From assembly GCF_001704415.2 (NCBI RefSeq), contig NC_030811.1:56285591-56349590 (forward strand): 64,000 nucleotides of DNA, read 5' to 3'. The notes below the pieces were generated by a model that worked only from the letters and a program-made list of their open reading frames with translations, was not told where the DNA came from and did no database searches. Positions 24,600-37,368 of the stretch are shown in pieces (position 1 is the stretch's first letter; every line of letters begins with the position of its first letter). The DNA comes from Capra hircus. Taxonomy: Eukaryota > Chordata > Mammalia > Artiodactyla > Bovidae. The position numbers and the translations under genes were made by a program.

Positions 24600-24820
24600 A
24601 GTTTGTGATAAGAAGTGAAGTTGTTTGGATTCAAAACTTGGATAGGCCAGTCAACACTTGTAATAATATCAGACAAGTAGCTTTCTTCTCTAAGCCTCAG
24701 CTTTCTCCTGCATAAAATGGGGAAATCCTTTAAGTGATTATTTTAGGATTAAATGAGAACTGATATATAGTATTAGTACAGTATCTGGCATATAAAAACA
24801 TTTCATGCAGTTAATAGTGA
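24600..24820 (+). mobile_element. MIR SINE in KBTBD2 intron
   Basis: Diverged MIR pattern: AGCCTCAGCTTTCTCCTGCA, AAAATGGGGAAATC, GGATTAAATGAGAACTGA and TATCTGGCATATAAAAACAT. Confidence 0.7.
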
Positions 24821-25458
24821 AAGCCATGTTGGCAGTCATAAAATGCCCCGTCCCAGACTTGCCAGGGCAACCTTAGTCCTGTAGGCAGAGTCTGGGTTTG
24901 CACTGGGTAAGCATATGCCTAAGGGTTTCATTAACATGATTAAAAAACAAAGGAAAGCTGTCACTATTTACAGTAACAGTGTTCTGAAACCCAAATTTCT
25001 TAAAATTCCTCAATTATTTAGCAATTCTAAAAATACCTGCTTTTAGTTTCTGGCTTTTAAAAAAAGTAATGAAATCATTTAAATTATAGAAGACAGTGCT
25101 TACAGTAGGCCTCTCTCCCTTTTAGGTTTGAATTAAGGATATCAATGTCTTCCACTGTAAAGCACCAGGAAGCTACCATGGGCTTCAGTTTCCCCAGAAT
25201 TACAGGTACGGTAGGACACTGCACAACTGGGGGGCGGGGAGAAGAGTACATACTAAAAAGCAGGAAAGCTACTTAAACTGGTGCTCAACCAATGTCACTG
25301 ACGTTTATTCAGCACGCATTTATCCAGTACTCACTAGGTATCATGAACTATGCTACAAAAATTTAACCTTCAGTTTGATGATTCTCCCTTTGGAGAAACT
25401 TATTTCTGAAAATACAAAGAATTATTCCAAATAGGAAAAGAAATGAGAAAAATATATT

Positions 25459-25570
25459 TATTTAGCCACACCATACAGCATGTGGGATCTTAGTTTCCTG
25501 GCCAGGGATCAAACCTATGTCCCCTGCAGTGGAAGTGTGAATTCTTAACCAATGGACCACCAGCAGTCCT
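25459..25570 (-). mobile_element. CHR-type SINE (left arm of inverted pair)
   Basis: Antisense: AGCATGTGGGATCTTAGTTT and AACCAATGGACCACCAGCAG. It lies 52 bp from an opposite-strand copy. Confidence 0.9.
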
Positions 25571-25622
25571 GGAAAATATTTTTATATGCCTCTTAAAATT
25601 TAAAAGAAATACTGAAGGGTGA

Positions 25623-25738
25623 AAGTCCCTGTTGGTCCAGTGGTTAAGATTCTGCTTCCACTGCAGGGAGCATGGGTTCCAACCCTGGTTCAGGAACTAA
25701 GATTCCACAAGCCACATGGCATGGCCAAAAATAAAAAT
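25623..25738 (+). mobile_element. CHR-type SINE (right arm of inverted pair)
   Basis: AAGTCCCTGTTGGTCCAGTG head, CACATGGCATGGCC and an A-rich tail. Confidence 0.9.
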
Positions 25739-26259
25739 GTTGAAGGGGAAACAAAGAGTGAGAGAGTGAAACAATTTATCATATGTAAATATATCATCAC
25801 TTTTTCTTTTAGTTTAATTCTTAATAGCTCAGTGTGTTCTCATGCTATTACAAATATCTGTTTGATAACTTCTGTTAAGAATCTTGACATTTTCCATGAA
25901 AAGTAATACCATCAAAAATTAGCATATCTAAGCTTTTAACCAAAACACCAAAGCATTTAAATTTAGTAACACTGTTAAAAACTTTTTACTTGAGATCTAA
26001 ATTCTGTGGTATACTACGCAAAATATGAAACTATTATGAAATTTTCACCTATCTTTTCAGTAAAGTTCCCATCATAAAACTAAGTTTACTAGATGATCAA
26101 ATTCTATTGTTTTTCTTTTATACATTTTAAAAAGAAAAACTTTACACTCTAAAATCTGTGATAAAATTACACAGCTATAATACATCACTGATAAAACAAT
26201 GCTTCTTAAGAAAAATAAACCACAGTTAACACATACAACTGAGAGAAAAGACTGCTTAC

Positions 26260-26425
26260 CTGCAGGAAGCAAGCTGTTTCATAAAGCTGTTCTACAGTGC
26301 TGTCATTTATTGCCAAGTTACCCGTGTATGTATAGGTTATTATTATCTGTAAGGTGGCTGAATCCACATTCCTCAGATGTATGTGTGTCTGTTTACTTTC
26401 ACTCAGTCCACTCATGAACATGGCC
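26260..26425 (-). CDS. KBTBD2: KBTBD2 coding exon 2: second half of BTB domain
   Basis: This exon of 166 nt encodes residues 57-112, beginning (R)AMFMSGLSES and ending YETACFLQ, the C-terminal helices of the BTB fold. The acceptor is ...TACTGTAG, with AG at 26427-26426. The donor is CTGCAG then GTAAGC, with GT at 26259-26258. With the upstream exon (170 nt) the coding length is 336 nt, exactly 112 codons, so the next exon starts in phase 0. The reading frame continues open on both sides of the exon by chance, so a naive ORF call here has the wrong ends. Because the exon splits the BTB domain, skipping it would remove CUL3 binding and shift the frame. Confidence 0.96.
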
Positions 26426-26649
26426 CTACAGTAAGGGTGGGAGGGGGAAACAAAAGTAGAGCTAAAAACAAACACCAAAACTAGACCACAGAGAATGTTT
26501 ATTTAGGGTATCTGCTGATGGACAACTTACAGGGAAAAATTTTGGGGGGAGGCAACAGAAAAGTATAATTCAGTGCCAAAGCTATACCAAACTTTTCTAC
26601 TATGCCATTCTGAATGATAATATCAAAATTAATTTACTCCTTATATTCA

Positions 26650-26960
26650 CACAGTGGAATTTAGCAACGAAAGAAACTCTTTAATATGTACACAGACAAA
26701 CCTTAAAATCATTATAGCCAGTGAAAGGCAGATACAAAAGACCACATACTATATGATTCCATTTATATGAAATATCCCCCCAAAGCAAACATACAGAGGC
26801 AGAGGGGAGAGTAGTAGTTACCTAGGGCCATGGGTAAAAAAGGTGAGTGTGCATAAAGTGACAGAAATATTTCAAACTAGATTGTAGAGATGGTTGTATA
26901 GCTCTTTAAATATACTGAAATACTTAGTTGTATGTAAATTAGCTCTCAACAAAGCTGTTA
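26650..26960 (+). mobile_element. Old L1 3'UTR in KBTBD2 intron
   Basis: The stretch with CATACTATATGATTCCATTT, AGTAGTTACCTAGGGCCATG and GTATGTAAATTAGCTCTCAA matches the common L1M 3'UTR, sense on the plus strand and so antisense to KBTBD2. Confidence 0.7.
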
Positions 26961-27324
26961 AAATTTCTACTTACTCAAATGATTTCCTAAAAATATGCAG
27001 GACAGTTTCCTAAAAAATTACATGCAGGAAAATATGCTGTAAAGGAAATTATGTTATGAAGAATACAAACTAAAATGTCCACATATAGGGAAGAGATGAA
27101 AAAAAATGCAGAGTATTACCGAACATATAGAAAAGCCTATAGTGATCTAAAGTGTGGTATCACAACAACTAGCCTGGGCACCTCAAGGACAAGATTAGAA
27201 ACACTTTAAAGTGGATGAAGTAGTCAGTCAGGGTAGAATATAAGAACTTTTTCTGGGGGGAGACTGCTGAACCTAAGAGGTTCAGGCATTTAGATCACAG
27301 AAGGCTTAAATGAGACCCAAGAGG

Positions 27325-27435
27325 GAATTCCCTGGCGGTTCAGTGGTTAGGACCCAGTGCTTTCACTGTTTGGGCTTGAGTTCAGTCCTGCATCGGGGGT
27401 AAGATCACGCAAGCCCAACAGCAGAGCCAAAATTT
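27325..27435 (+). mobile_element. CHR-type SINE in KBTBD2 intron
   Basis: GGAATTCCCTGGCGGTTCAG head, TGCATCGGGGGTAAGATCAC and AGAGCCAAAATTT. Confidence 0.87.
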
Positions 27436-27709
27436 TTACTGAACTTCCTTGTAGATAATGAAGAATGCTGAAGGTTCTGAGCATGGATTCACTAGCATAA
27501 TAAAACATTCTAGAATGAATACTCCATACTGACAGATCTCAAAAGCCAAAGGGGGGAGGCCAGAAAACTGCTCTTTAGGCTACTGTAATAATCTATGTTA
27601 GAAGAACCATCTGACTGAGGATGGCAGAAATGGACACAAAAGCTTTTACAAAAAACCCAACAAGATCAGGTGCTTTTCTGAACATTGGCAATAAGAATAG
27701 GAAGTAGAT

Positions 27710-27875
27710 TGTTGTTTTTTAGTTGCTAAGTTGTGTCTGACTCTTTGCGACCCTGTGGAATGCAGCATGCCAGGCTCCTCTGTCCTCAACTATCTCCCAG
27801 AATTTGTTCCAATTCATGTTCATTGAGTGGGTGATGCTATCTAACCATCTTGTTCTTTGCTGCTCCTTTCTTAGA
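27710..27875 (-). mobile_element. BovB 3' end fragment in KBTBD2 intron
   Basis: Antisense BovB terminus (TTGCTAAGTTGTGTCTGACT and CATGCCAGGCTCCTCTGTCC), diverged, lying in the second coding intron of KBTBD2. Confidence 0.8.
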
Positions 27876-29994
27876 TAGGAAAAGAATCAAAGCTAGCTCT
27901 TTATTTTCAAGTAAATGCCTGAAAAAAAATACTGTTAACCATTGAGAGGAAAACTGTAAGATGGAAGAAAAAAGTTAATCTTGTAAAAAAAGCTGAGTTA
28001 AATTTTAGATATGTTTAACTGAAGGTGTGGGCAGCTGAGTCAAATAGAAATAATACAATAACCAATTAAGTATTTAATATTACTGAAACAATGAAGGGCA
28101 GGCATTAATGCAATAGACTGTGAATTATCTACAAAATGTCATGTGTTAAAGCCAAGTTAAGTTACATGAGCGAGACTAAAAAACTAAAAGAAAAACCCAC
28201 CCAGATTCCCAATGGCCAACCTGAGGTAGAGTTCTATTAGAAGAAAAAGTAAGAATGACAAAAGGTTGAGAAACATTCATCAGAGAAATAAGAACAAGCC
28301 AGTCAGTATAATGCTACTCTGGGCAAGGGAAGCAGGGTGTCAAAAACTAGAGCCTCAAGGGTAACAAATGCAGCAAAAGTAATTAGGAAAGCACTGGTGA
28401 TTTCCGGTGTAGCTCACAAGGAGCAGCAAGAACAGCAGCTAACTTGAGGCAGTTAGGAAATGGAAAAGTGGCAGTCAGGGAATAGAAAAAGGGAATGAAA
28501 ACATCAATCAGGGTATCTGAAAACTGCCTCCCAAAGAATACAGAATGGCCATAAATAAACCTAATCAAAGTAAAGGCGAACAGGAATTATTCTCGAAAAA
28601 CATCCAAGATGTAACAAGAAAACGCTAAGAAAAGCACCTAAGACTACTGGTGGCACTTGTTTCACAAGACACTTCTCTCACATGGGCGATAAGCAAAAGC
28701 AACCTGAAAGAGAATTACAAGCGAGCTGAGCAAAAATGGAAGATTTAGGGGTCATGTGCTTTTTCTCTGTTCCAATAGAAGGTAGTTAACTTTGGAAGAG
28801 GAAGTAGGTCAAGAGAACAGCTGACTATACAGATGACACTGAGACTGGTTATTCCAGGCTATAGTTTAAGGCACCAGAATAAATGGACTTCTGTAAAGGA
28901 TCTATGCTTCCCAAAGACGAAAGACACTAGGGGAAGCTGAGCCAACTTGATCATAAAAATCTGAAACAGGCTTTTCAAGGAAAGAATAAATGCTGAATTG
29001 CATAATATTACAGCAGGCTGAATCACCATGGTGAGAGAGGTGCTGAGTAATTCTCAAGTAATCCCTTTCACTTGGCGTCTACTGTATATGTTACTAAGAA
29101 GTAGAAACTATTACTTCAGAGGTTCTTGGGATTTTAAAAGTTTTTTTTGATTCTTGGTGGAATGAAACTGGTAAACTGCAAAAGAATGTACCTAGTTCAA
29201 AGGACAAAATTTCTCATAGGAAATTTCTAATGGTTAAATTGATAGCGATATATGTAAGGATACTGAAATCTACAAAGTTGTAAGCAGAATCCAGCTGAAA
29301 AAACCTGGGTAAAGATCAAGTTATTATTGTGGGAATATATAATAACTATCTATCCAGTCCAGAGAAAAGATATATATAGGAGGAAAAATTAATATATGTG
29401 GTTTGGTCTTGTGGATTATGAAATTATCCCAGACACAGGATTGTAAAGATGGATGGATTTAATCCCAAACACGGGCAGAACTATTCTTTCTACTGTTACT
29501 TCAAATCCCTATTATCTGATTTGCTTTAGGGAGAATATATTCTCTTAGAACACCAAAGATGCTAAAAAGAAGGGAACTAACTAGTGAGTGATAATAACAG
29601 CAGCCTTAAATAGACTGTGTTGCTTTTTAAATTGTGATACTGATGAAATATTTAAACTTTTTATTTAGCCTTCCAGGAAGCCAATTCCAACCCAGTTAGT
29701 TAAGAATAACCTCATGGCTAGAGAATTTAGAGAACAGTGTGTTGTCTATACAATGAAAAATAAAGTTAACAAGGAAGAAAAAAGGTAAGACACCTAACCC
29801 ATAATTGCATGTGTTACCTTCCTGATAAAGATGACAATTAAGCAAAAAGAATTTCTGCACAGGTTTAAAAGTTACACAAGACAACTACTAGGGTAATAAC
29901 CACAGAAGAGTCTATGATTACAAATACCAATCTGGAAATCAACAAGTCATACAGTTTCCAATAAAGAATAATCAATTCATAATTAACAGCCATT

Positions 29995-30030
29995 AAAAAG
30001 GGAGAACTAAAAAAAAAAAGGGAGAACTAA
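29995..30030. repeat. Direct repeat flanking an A tract
   Basis: AAAAAGGGAGAACTAA occurs at 29995-30010 and 30015-30030 with four A residues between. The first copy is preceded by TT, as at L1 endonuclease sites. Confidence 0.7.
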
Positions 30031-30116
30031 TGGACCTAGGTTTGACTGAATCTGTAACTGAATTCCTGACACTATCTACTAAGCCAAAGGAGATGAAAAA
30101 CAAAACCAATCCTGAC

Positions 30117-30236
30117 AATCACAATCATCTGGGAAGCTCTTAAAATACACAAATCCTGAAACTCTAACTCGGACCCACTGAGTTAGACCCAGAAGAATCA
30201 TAACTTCTGGGTTTGAAATCCAAGAATCTCTATCTG
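30117..30236 (+). mobile_element. Possible MER20-like DNA transposon fragment
   Basis: CAATCATCTGGGAAGCTCTT, then AAATCCTGAAACTCTAACTC and AATCCAAGAATCTC resemble MER20. Diverged; low certainty. Confidence 0.4.
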
Positions 30237-31436
30237 TAGAAACACGAGAGGATTCTAAGGATCCTCTCTAGGTCTATTAGGTTTTCTAGAATCACTGTTT
30301 GCAAATATGCTAAGTCTTCTATGATAAAAATAGTTTCAATGTCTGAAACTATGAAATATCCAACGTTAAACCTGAAAAAACGGCAGGCACAGCAAAGCAA
30401 CTGACAAGGCAATCTGGGCCTAAGCTTCTATAATCATCATGAGATGTGTTATAAAGTTTCTACACCTTCCTCTATGTTAGCTTTGAAAAGTTAAGATTAT
30501 ACCTGTCCTGTCTATAGCTGCCACTAAAAAGCAGCATAAAGTAAGTTTCACTGATGATAGCCACTTAAGCCAGCTAAGATTTGTTGTACGAATATACCAG
30601 TCCACATTTAACTCATCTTTATTCATTCTGTCCCTTTCAAATATTAAGTAAAGATTCAACCTAAGGGCAGTGACCAAACATAGGAATTTCTATGCCTTAA
30701 TTCTATTCCTCCCATGAAATACATAACAAAGGAAAACCTACCTTAAAAAGATTAACAGTTGTAAAAAGTCATAAAAATGTTAAGTTTTATTTATAATTAG
30801 CAAACAATTAAATCAACTTCTAAATTCTGAGGCACAGAGAACATTATCAGTTATTAACTATTTCAATCTGGGAAGAAGTCTGATAAGGCTAAAAAGATGA
30901 CACAAATGATCAAAGTAACCAACAGTGAGCAAAAAATTCATTTTTTCAAAGGAAATAAAAGTCCTTTAAAAATTAATAATAATAAAAAATAATTTTTAAA
31001 AAAGTCCTTAACACATCTAAACACTACCAATTATCTTCTAGAAGTTATTATCAAGTATACAGTAACTGTTAAATTCATAACATTTTAAAATCTTATGAGT
31101 AAGTGAAAATTACACCATTCATTTTCCTTTCTCTTTCAATGAAAAAAACAGTACTGTATTCTGAACCTTCTTGCTTCCGCATCATTAAACTTAACCTTAA
31201 TTTCAAATTTCTTGTATTTAATCTTTGTAAAACCTTCCCTTGCCTGTCCCTTATTTACACACACAGGAGGTGACTGGCAAGCACTTTATCACCCAAATAG
31301 AAAATTTAGGCAAAACATTAAGACATCTAATTTTTTTAATTTTAAATAGTGTTTAAAATAATTTCTATCAAAAGATTAAAACAAGCTAACATTCTGCACT
31401 TGAAATTACAAACTAACCAAGATTTAAAGTACTTAC

Positions 31437-31606
31437 CTAAAATAAGAGCTACATGTTGCAAGAACCATCTTATGACAAGGGAATTCAGTGCCCTCAACAA
31501 TTAACACTATGTCAGTAAACAACTGCTGTTCATAAAACAATTTTAACTGCTCCAACAAGGACACAGCATATTCAGTATTGATCTGCTTCTCCTCTTGAGT
31601 GGACAT
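31437..31606 (-). CDS. KBTBD2: KBTBD2 coding exon 1: N-terminus and first half of BTB domain
   Basis: This exon encodes residues 1-56 and two bases of codon 57 of Kelch repeat and BTB domain-containing protein 2. The frame starts MSTQEEKQINTEYAV and runs into the BTB core (LFTDIVLIVEG, then FPCHKMVLATCSSYF). The ATG at 31606-31604 has G at -3 and an in-frame TAA 15 nt upstream, which fixes the start. The exon ends ...TTTTAG before a GTAAGT donor at 31436-31431, and its phase joins exactly to the next exon to make F-R-A-M. By family knowledge, KBTBD2 is a substrate adaptor of a CUL3 ubiquitin ligase, reported to target the PI3K subunit p85alpha and so to affect insulin signalling. The BTB domain binds CUL3 and mediates dimerisation. 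The identification is by sequence recognition and is secure. Confidence 0.96.
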
Positions 31607-31947
31607 GACTGTATTCCATTAATATCTCCAGGAACAGATTAGAATAAAGTCAGTCTTACTGATGGAAGGTCAAGTGAATGCTTCAGAAATAAAAAAAGGA
31701 GAAACTCTGCTTGCTGATATCTGCAGCATTCAGAACCAAGACTGACACACTCACTAATGAATAGTATCTTGCTATAGGCTTAGAATCACTACTAGGTCAT
31801 CCTGTGTTAATTAGGTTCTTCAGAGTTTTTCAACACAGTCTGCACACATCTTGCTCAAATTTGCAACTGTTGTTCATCTCAAAAGAGAGTAACACACGAG
31901 GTAGATTTTGTGGCAACATCCTATGTTTGGTGGATCCTCTGGAGTAA
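31607..31947 (-). other. KBTBD2: KBTBD2 5'UTR part of the first coding exon
   Basis: This untranslated segment lies upstream of the KBTBD2 ATG. A strong acceptor, an unbroken T tract followed by AG at 31949-31948, sets its probable 5' edge. It contains several upstream ATGs on the minus strand. The nearest, at 31619-31617, opens a frame that overlaps the main start. Its length (about 340 nt) is inferred from the splice site alone. Confidence 0.7.
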
Positions 31948-32674
31948 CTAAAAAAAAAAAAATATATCAGTCAGAGTATCTAGGCCAGTACATTTTTAGA
32001 ATACAATGTTTAAGCAGACTTACATATGAATTACATTTTTTTTATGTTCAACTTTAGACATTACCATAAAAATAAAACATGAGAAAAGGAATACTTTAAA
32101 AGTTTATTACATTTGTAGTTTTAAGTTATCTTTTTGACTTCTATAAAAAATTTAAACATTTCAGAAAGAACATATCAATATGCATACATTTATGAAGTTC
32201 TTTAAAAACAAAAACATACAGTATGACAAAATAGAGAAATATATTACTACATGAAGACTTCATATTATACAAATATGCATGTTCACAAAATGTGTAAATT
32301 TAAAATTTTCAGGAGATTCAAGTCCGGTTTTTAGACAGTTCATCTGGAAGAATTCCCCAAAATTGCCAAGATATCTGAGTGAAAGGGAGGCAAGTCCTTC
32401 CTCATGACTTATCAAATATTAAAATATATTAACAGTTCTACAATAAAGGCAAGTAAATAAAACCCAAGTAAATATAATACACTCAAGTTAAAAGAAAAGG
32501 TATTAGATATGATAAAGAAGTCTTCAAAGTAGAAGACTGGTTATTCCAACAAATAACACTGGACACCCCCAGGAGGAAAAAACAAAATCCAATACCATTC
32601 ATCAAAGAAATTCCAGCTGCATTAAAGTTTAATTTTAAAATATTATTTGGAAATAAGTATTTATAACATATGGC

Positions 32675-32946
32675 AGGGGAAGGCAATGGCACCCCATTCC
32701 AGTACTCTTGCCTAGAAAATCCCATGGACGGAGGAGCCTGGTAGGCTGCAGTCCATGGGGTCGTGAAGAGTCGGACACAGCTGAGCGACTTCACTTTCAC
32801 TTTTCACTTTCATGCATTGGAGAAAGAAATGGCAACCCACTCCAGTATTCTTGCCTGGAGAATCCCAGGGACAGGGAAGCCTGGTGAGCAGCCATCTATG
32901 GGGTCACACAGAGTCGGACACGACTGAAGTGACTTAGCAGCAGCAA
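32675..32946 (+). mobile_element. BovA2 SINE in KBTBD2 5'UTR intron
   Basis: Complete dimer: GGGGAAGGCAATGGCACCCC, linker TTTCACTTTTCACTTTCATG and the end GTGACTTAGCAGCAGCA. Confidence 0.96.
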
Positions 32947-35702
32947 CGTATGGCAAATGAATTACAAATAAGGAAAAAGAATGTATAATATAGAGTACTA
33001 ATAGTTAAAAATCTATCACCTGTTCCCTAATTAGATGATTCTTAGTTCCATAATCAGAAAGTCAAGTGCTGTTGACATGAAAACTATAAAACTATTTAAC
33101 CATCATTTGGAACTACTACAACTTTTTCTCACAAAAATATCATCCATCTCTCAAACAGGTCACATTGTACTTTGGGCCAACCTATACTATTACATAAACT
33201 GCTAACCTGATGTAGACTGTCAAATTTCCAGCCAAGTAAATATAAGGAAGTAACTAAAACAGGTGCAAAGCCAGAGACTTTGGGTCATTTAAGGTAATGA
33301 CTTTGCTCTTCCAGATCTGAAAGTTACCCTATAAATCTAAGTTTACTGCATAACCTCTAAGGCTAATGATACCTAAAATCACTGGCTATTTTCATATATT
33401 AATAATGCAGCAAGGCCCAGTGTTAGTGAGGGTGTTAGAAATGAGCATTTTTACACAAGAGTGTAAGTTGATACATACCTCCAAGCCCTTAATCAAAACT
33501 CTTAGAGCCAGCTATGTTCTGGAATTTAGGATCTCTCAAATCTTATAAAGGTAATGTGGTACATATATCATGTACTACAAGCAGTCTGGGACAGAACTCC
33601 ATAACTGAACATCCTATTTTCACTGAGGGAAATGTGAATAGTATGAAAAATAATACTATATAGAGTCTCATTACTTCAGATCAAGTTTTACAAAACAAAA
33701 ATTTTTTTAACTTGATATTAAGAGCTTTTTGAATATCAGAACTGCAAAGGAAATATTACAGAAGATTTAATATTTGGCACTGTAAATGCTTATTATCTCA
33801 ATCTTTCAATTCTGCCTCTAAAAATTTATCTGACAGAAATGTATATATTGATAGGCTAAAATTCCTAACCCCAGCTGTAGGACCCCAAATTGTCCCCATC
33901 CATGTTTAAACCAGGTGACAGGAGCTGCTGGCCAGGGCCAGGATGGATTTAGATGACACACTACACTCCAGAACTCCTTGCAGGGTAGCTGTACAGGTTC
34001 ACTCTGATTATTTCTCTAAGACTTCATACTCTCTGAACCTGATTTTTTTGCAGTTCCTTTTCTGAGCCCCATTTATGTATGTCTCCATTTTATTGGATTT
34101 TATTTCTTTTTATCATATTCATGATACTGTATTAAAACAATACTAGTCTGGTTTTAGAAAATTACACGGTGAGCCAACCTTATACAATCTTATTGTCACT
34201 GCTTTATACACCCCCAATTTCCATCCCTCCCTTTGAAATCTAGGGTACACTGTCTTCCTAACAATTTTTATTTAAGATATCTCAACATTAAAATAGGCAG
34301 CAAAAGTCATTCAGACATCATATAAATTTAATAATTTACACAGATCAGTATCTAGTACAATTCAAAATAAAATTAAGTGTTGCTTTTCTGGGAACATAAG
34401 AGTTCAAAATGTATTAACTGAAAGTGTAAAAAATGGCAAAGTTTAAGATGGCCAACAAATAACCTTCAAAAGGTCCTTAAAAGCAATATACTACACACTC
34501 TGAAACATATCACAAAGTCTGAACTATCCTACTTAATAACCAAAGATTGGACACATTTTACAAACTTCCCCTTAATTCCCAGGTATCAATGAAACTGTTT
34601 ACTTAATTTTCAATCATAAATTAATGGCTACTTAAATTTAACTCCACAAATGTTTTTTGGGTATTTACTAAGTGCTGGTCATTGTACTGTAAGTACTCAG
34701 ACTGAGAGCTGCCAACTGTGAGAGCTCCAAGACACCAAGTCATTTACTCTTACTACAGCCAAAACATGTCTATCATTTAAAAAGAGTGTCTTTATTCTGG
34801 ACAAACTCAAATCTACAGGTAGGCGAAAGAATAAAATCTAGCTGTCATGATCTTTCCTTTCCAAACTTTTGATAGAGAAGTAATACAAGGAATTTTATCC
34901 TTTACCCTGAGAACAACTGTAGCACAAGTAAAACGAGCAAAGGAGGCAGCTGGCATTTGTCCCCCTGTTAACAGCGGTTCACACACAGAGGAAAGAAATA
35001 TTTGCTGAAGACTTACTTAAACCTTCTAAATTTTGTTAACATATGCAATGATTACTTAATTAAAAAACTCAAACTTTCAAAAGGTATACTACTTTCTTTT
35101 CTCATCATAAAGACAAAATATTTTAGGATTTGTAAGCAGAGTCTTTGTCTCAAATACTAAAGCTGCTGCAGTCTGAAAACAGCGAAGTCAACATATAAAG
35201 GAAGGGACATGATTCAACAAATGTTCTCTACAAAAACGGACTACAGGATAAATGTACCAATCTCTGTTTTAGGCTGCTTCTTGATCAAATATTAAGAATT
35301 TTTTAAAAAGGTGGTAACAAAAATACACATTTCAAGATATTTTCCCCAGAAGAATGTTTCCCCTTCAAGTCATAAAAACAAGAAAAAGCACAAACCTTAA
35401 ATGCTTGAAAGTTGAATTAAATATAATTCTTAATCTAACCTGTCTGTATTCCACCTTTCAACTGAAATATTTTAACATCTCTTACCTAGTCACACAACCA
35501 CTTTCCCTACTTACTACAGGCTCAGTCAACTTTTGAAACACTTTAAAAAAATCCAGTGAGTATCCTTTATTTAGGTTAGAAAAAAAGGACTTTTCTAATC
35601 TGCTGAAAGAAACCCACAATGAGGGGGAAAAAAAAAAAAACTATTTTAGAGTCAAAAACACTTAAATTTCTTTCTTTTTTCAAATCAAATCAACTACATC
35701 AT

Positions 35703-35829
35703 TTCTGGAGAAGGAAATAGCAACCCACTCCAGTATTCTTGCCTGGAGAATCCCATGGACAGAGTCTGGCAGGCTATAGTACCAAAGGTAGCAAAGAGTC
35801 GGACACAACTGAAGGGACTTAGTAGGCAC
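35703..35829 (+). mobile_element. BovA monomer SINE
   Basis: TCTGGAGAAGGAAATAGCAA through GGACACAACTGAAGGGACTT. Confidence 0.92.
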
Positions 35830-36631
35830 AACTTATTTATATATATTTGAAATACAGAAGATGTGTACAAAACAATTCTGTGTAAAGACATCCAATGAAC
35901 ACGTGGATTCAGCAGATGAACTGATGGCCAAAGACTTGGAATCCACTATCAGTTGACACATTTCCAGGTATCAGGCAACTTAAGATGAATAGAAAGGTCC
36001 TATAATTTAAAGGTAGTTGTCAAGACATATTTCACAGTGAGAAAAGCCAACTAGAAAAAGCATTAAATGGGAGTCATACAGACACCGTATAATGACATTC
36101 AGAATCTAACAAAGTAAAATGTACTCTGGCATAAAAAGTATGGTTAGAATGCTATATACAGGATGATATCCTTTCTTCTACTCTTCATCAACTTTCTGCA
36201 AGTAAGTAGAGAACAAAGACCAACTTATGTTTTAATCTAAAAGCTTTCTATTAAGAGTGGAATTGCAACTGAGAGAAAAAAAAAAAAGCAAAAACTTGGA
36301 TTCTAACATTTTTTCTAGGCTACCCAAGTCTCCAAGGTTCTACTGAGTGAATTTTGCCACACAAGATAGTTTCAGAGCATTCTGTTATTAAATGGTCATC
36401 AGGATTAAATCAGTCAACAATCCATAGCAATACACACAATTCTACTTAAAAATCTGAAATACCTCTTACAGAAAGTTGTTTCAATACTTGTTTTCCTCCC
36501 TTGCATAATCAATGTGACTATAAATTTTGTAGGGGAAGCAAGTGTATCTAACTTTACTTTGAAATCTAGTTTTCATTCCCACAAGTGTGTCATTTATAGT
36601 ACCTTTCCACAGAATAGCTACAGAAACATAG

Positions 36632-36846
36632 TGAAAGTGAAGTGAAGTCACTCAGTCGTGTCCGACTCTTTGCGACCCCTTAGACTGTAGCCTACCAGGC
36701 TCCTCTGTCCATGGGATTTTCCAGGCAATAGTCCTGGAGTGGACTGCCATTTCCTTCTCCAGGGGATCTTCCCAACCCAGGGCTTGAACCCAGGTCTCCC
36801 GCATCGTAGACAGACGCTTTACCGTCTGGGCCACCAAGGAAGTCCC
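36632..36846 (-). mobile_element. Bov-tA SINE
   Basis: Antisense; CACTCAGTCGTGTCCGACTC tail and a head ending in CTGGGCCACCAAGGAAGTCC. Confidence 0.95.
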
Positions 36847-37013
36847 AATAGAAACATAAACAGATACAAAACAAGTTTTCCCAATGTTATACAGACAAGA
36901 TCTGGAGGATAAAGAATAAAGGACTGAGTAACTACTGAATGTGAAAATGAGACTGATCAGCAATTAACAGAGCTATACGTGTGAAACCAGGAAGGATAAG
37001 AAGATAGAGTCAT

Positions 37014-37135
37014 TGTTCAGTCACTAAGTTGTGTCCTCCTCTTTTGAGACCCTATAGATTGTAGCCTGCCAGGCTCTTGTCCATGGGATTTCCCAGGCAA
37101 GAATACTGGAGTGGGCTGCCATTTCCTTTTCCAGG
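37014..37135 (-). mobile_element. BovA monomer SINE
   Basis: Antisense; TTCAGTCACTAAGTTGTGTC through TGCCATTTCCTTTTCCAGG. Confidence 0.9.
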
Positions 37136-37368
37136 TGAAAAAACGGAGGAGGTTGCAAACAGCGACTGCACAAAAACTACACAGTAATGATGAAACAGTG
37201 ATAAAGAGCAAGAGCAGTGGACTACAGGTCATCACCTGTATGCAGCACTTTGAAGTTGTATATTATTAACTTAGGTGATGCTCTAACTTCCAGTGCTACA
37301 AATGTCAATATAGAAGATCTAAACTTGTTAGAAAAAATCCAAGGCTATTCTAATGTCAAGTATTGCCA

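Larger units (their letters stand above)
27876..31430. other. KBTBD2 intron, mostly unique sequence
   Basis: AT-rich intron with a possible MER20 piece and the A-tract direct repeat near 30 kb. No other exon or RNA gene seen. Confidence 0.6.

Noticed and set aside
26206..26478. Taking the whole 90-codon frame as a gene
   Set aside because: Only 26260-26425 is exon; splice sites and BTB homology define the ends and the remainder is intron read-through.
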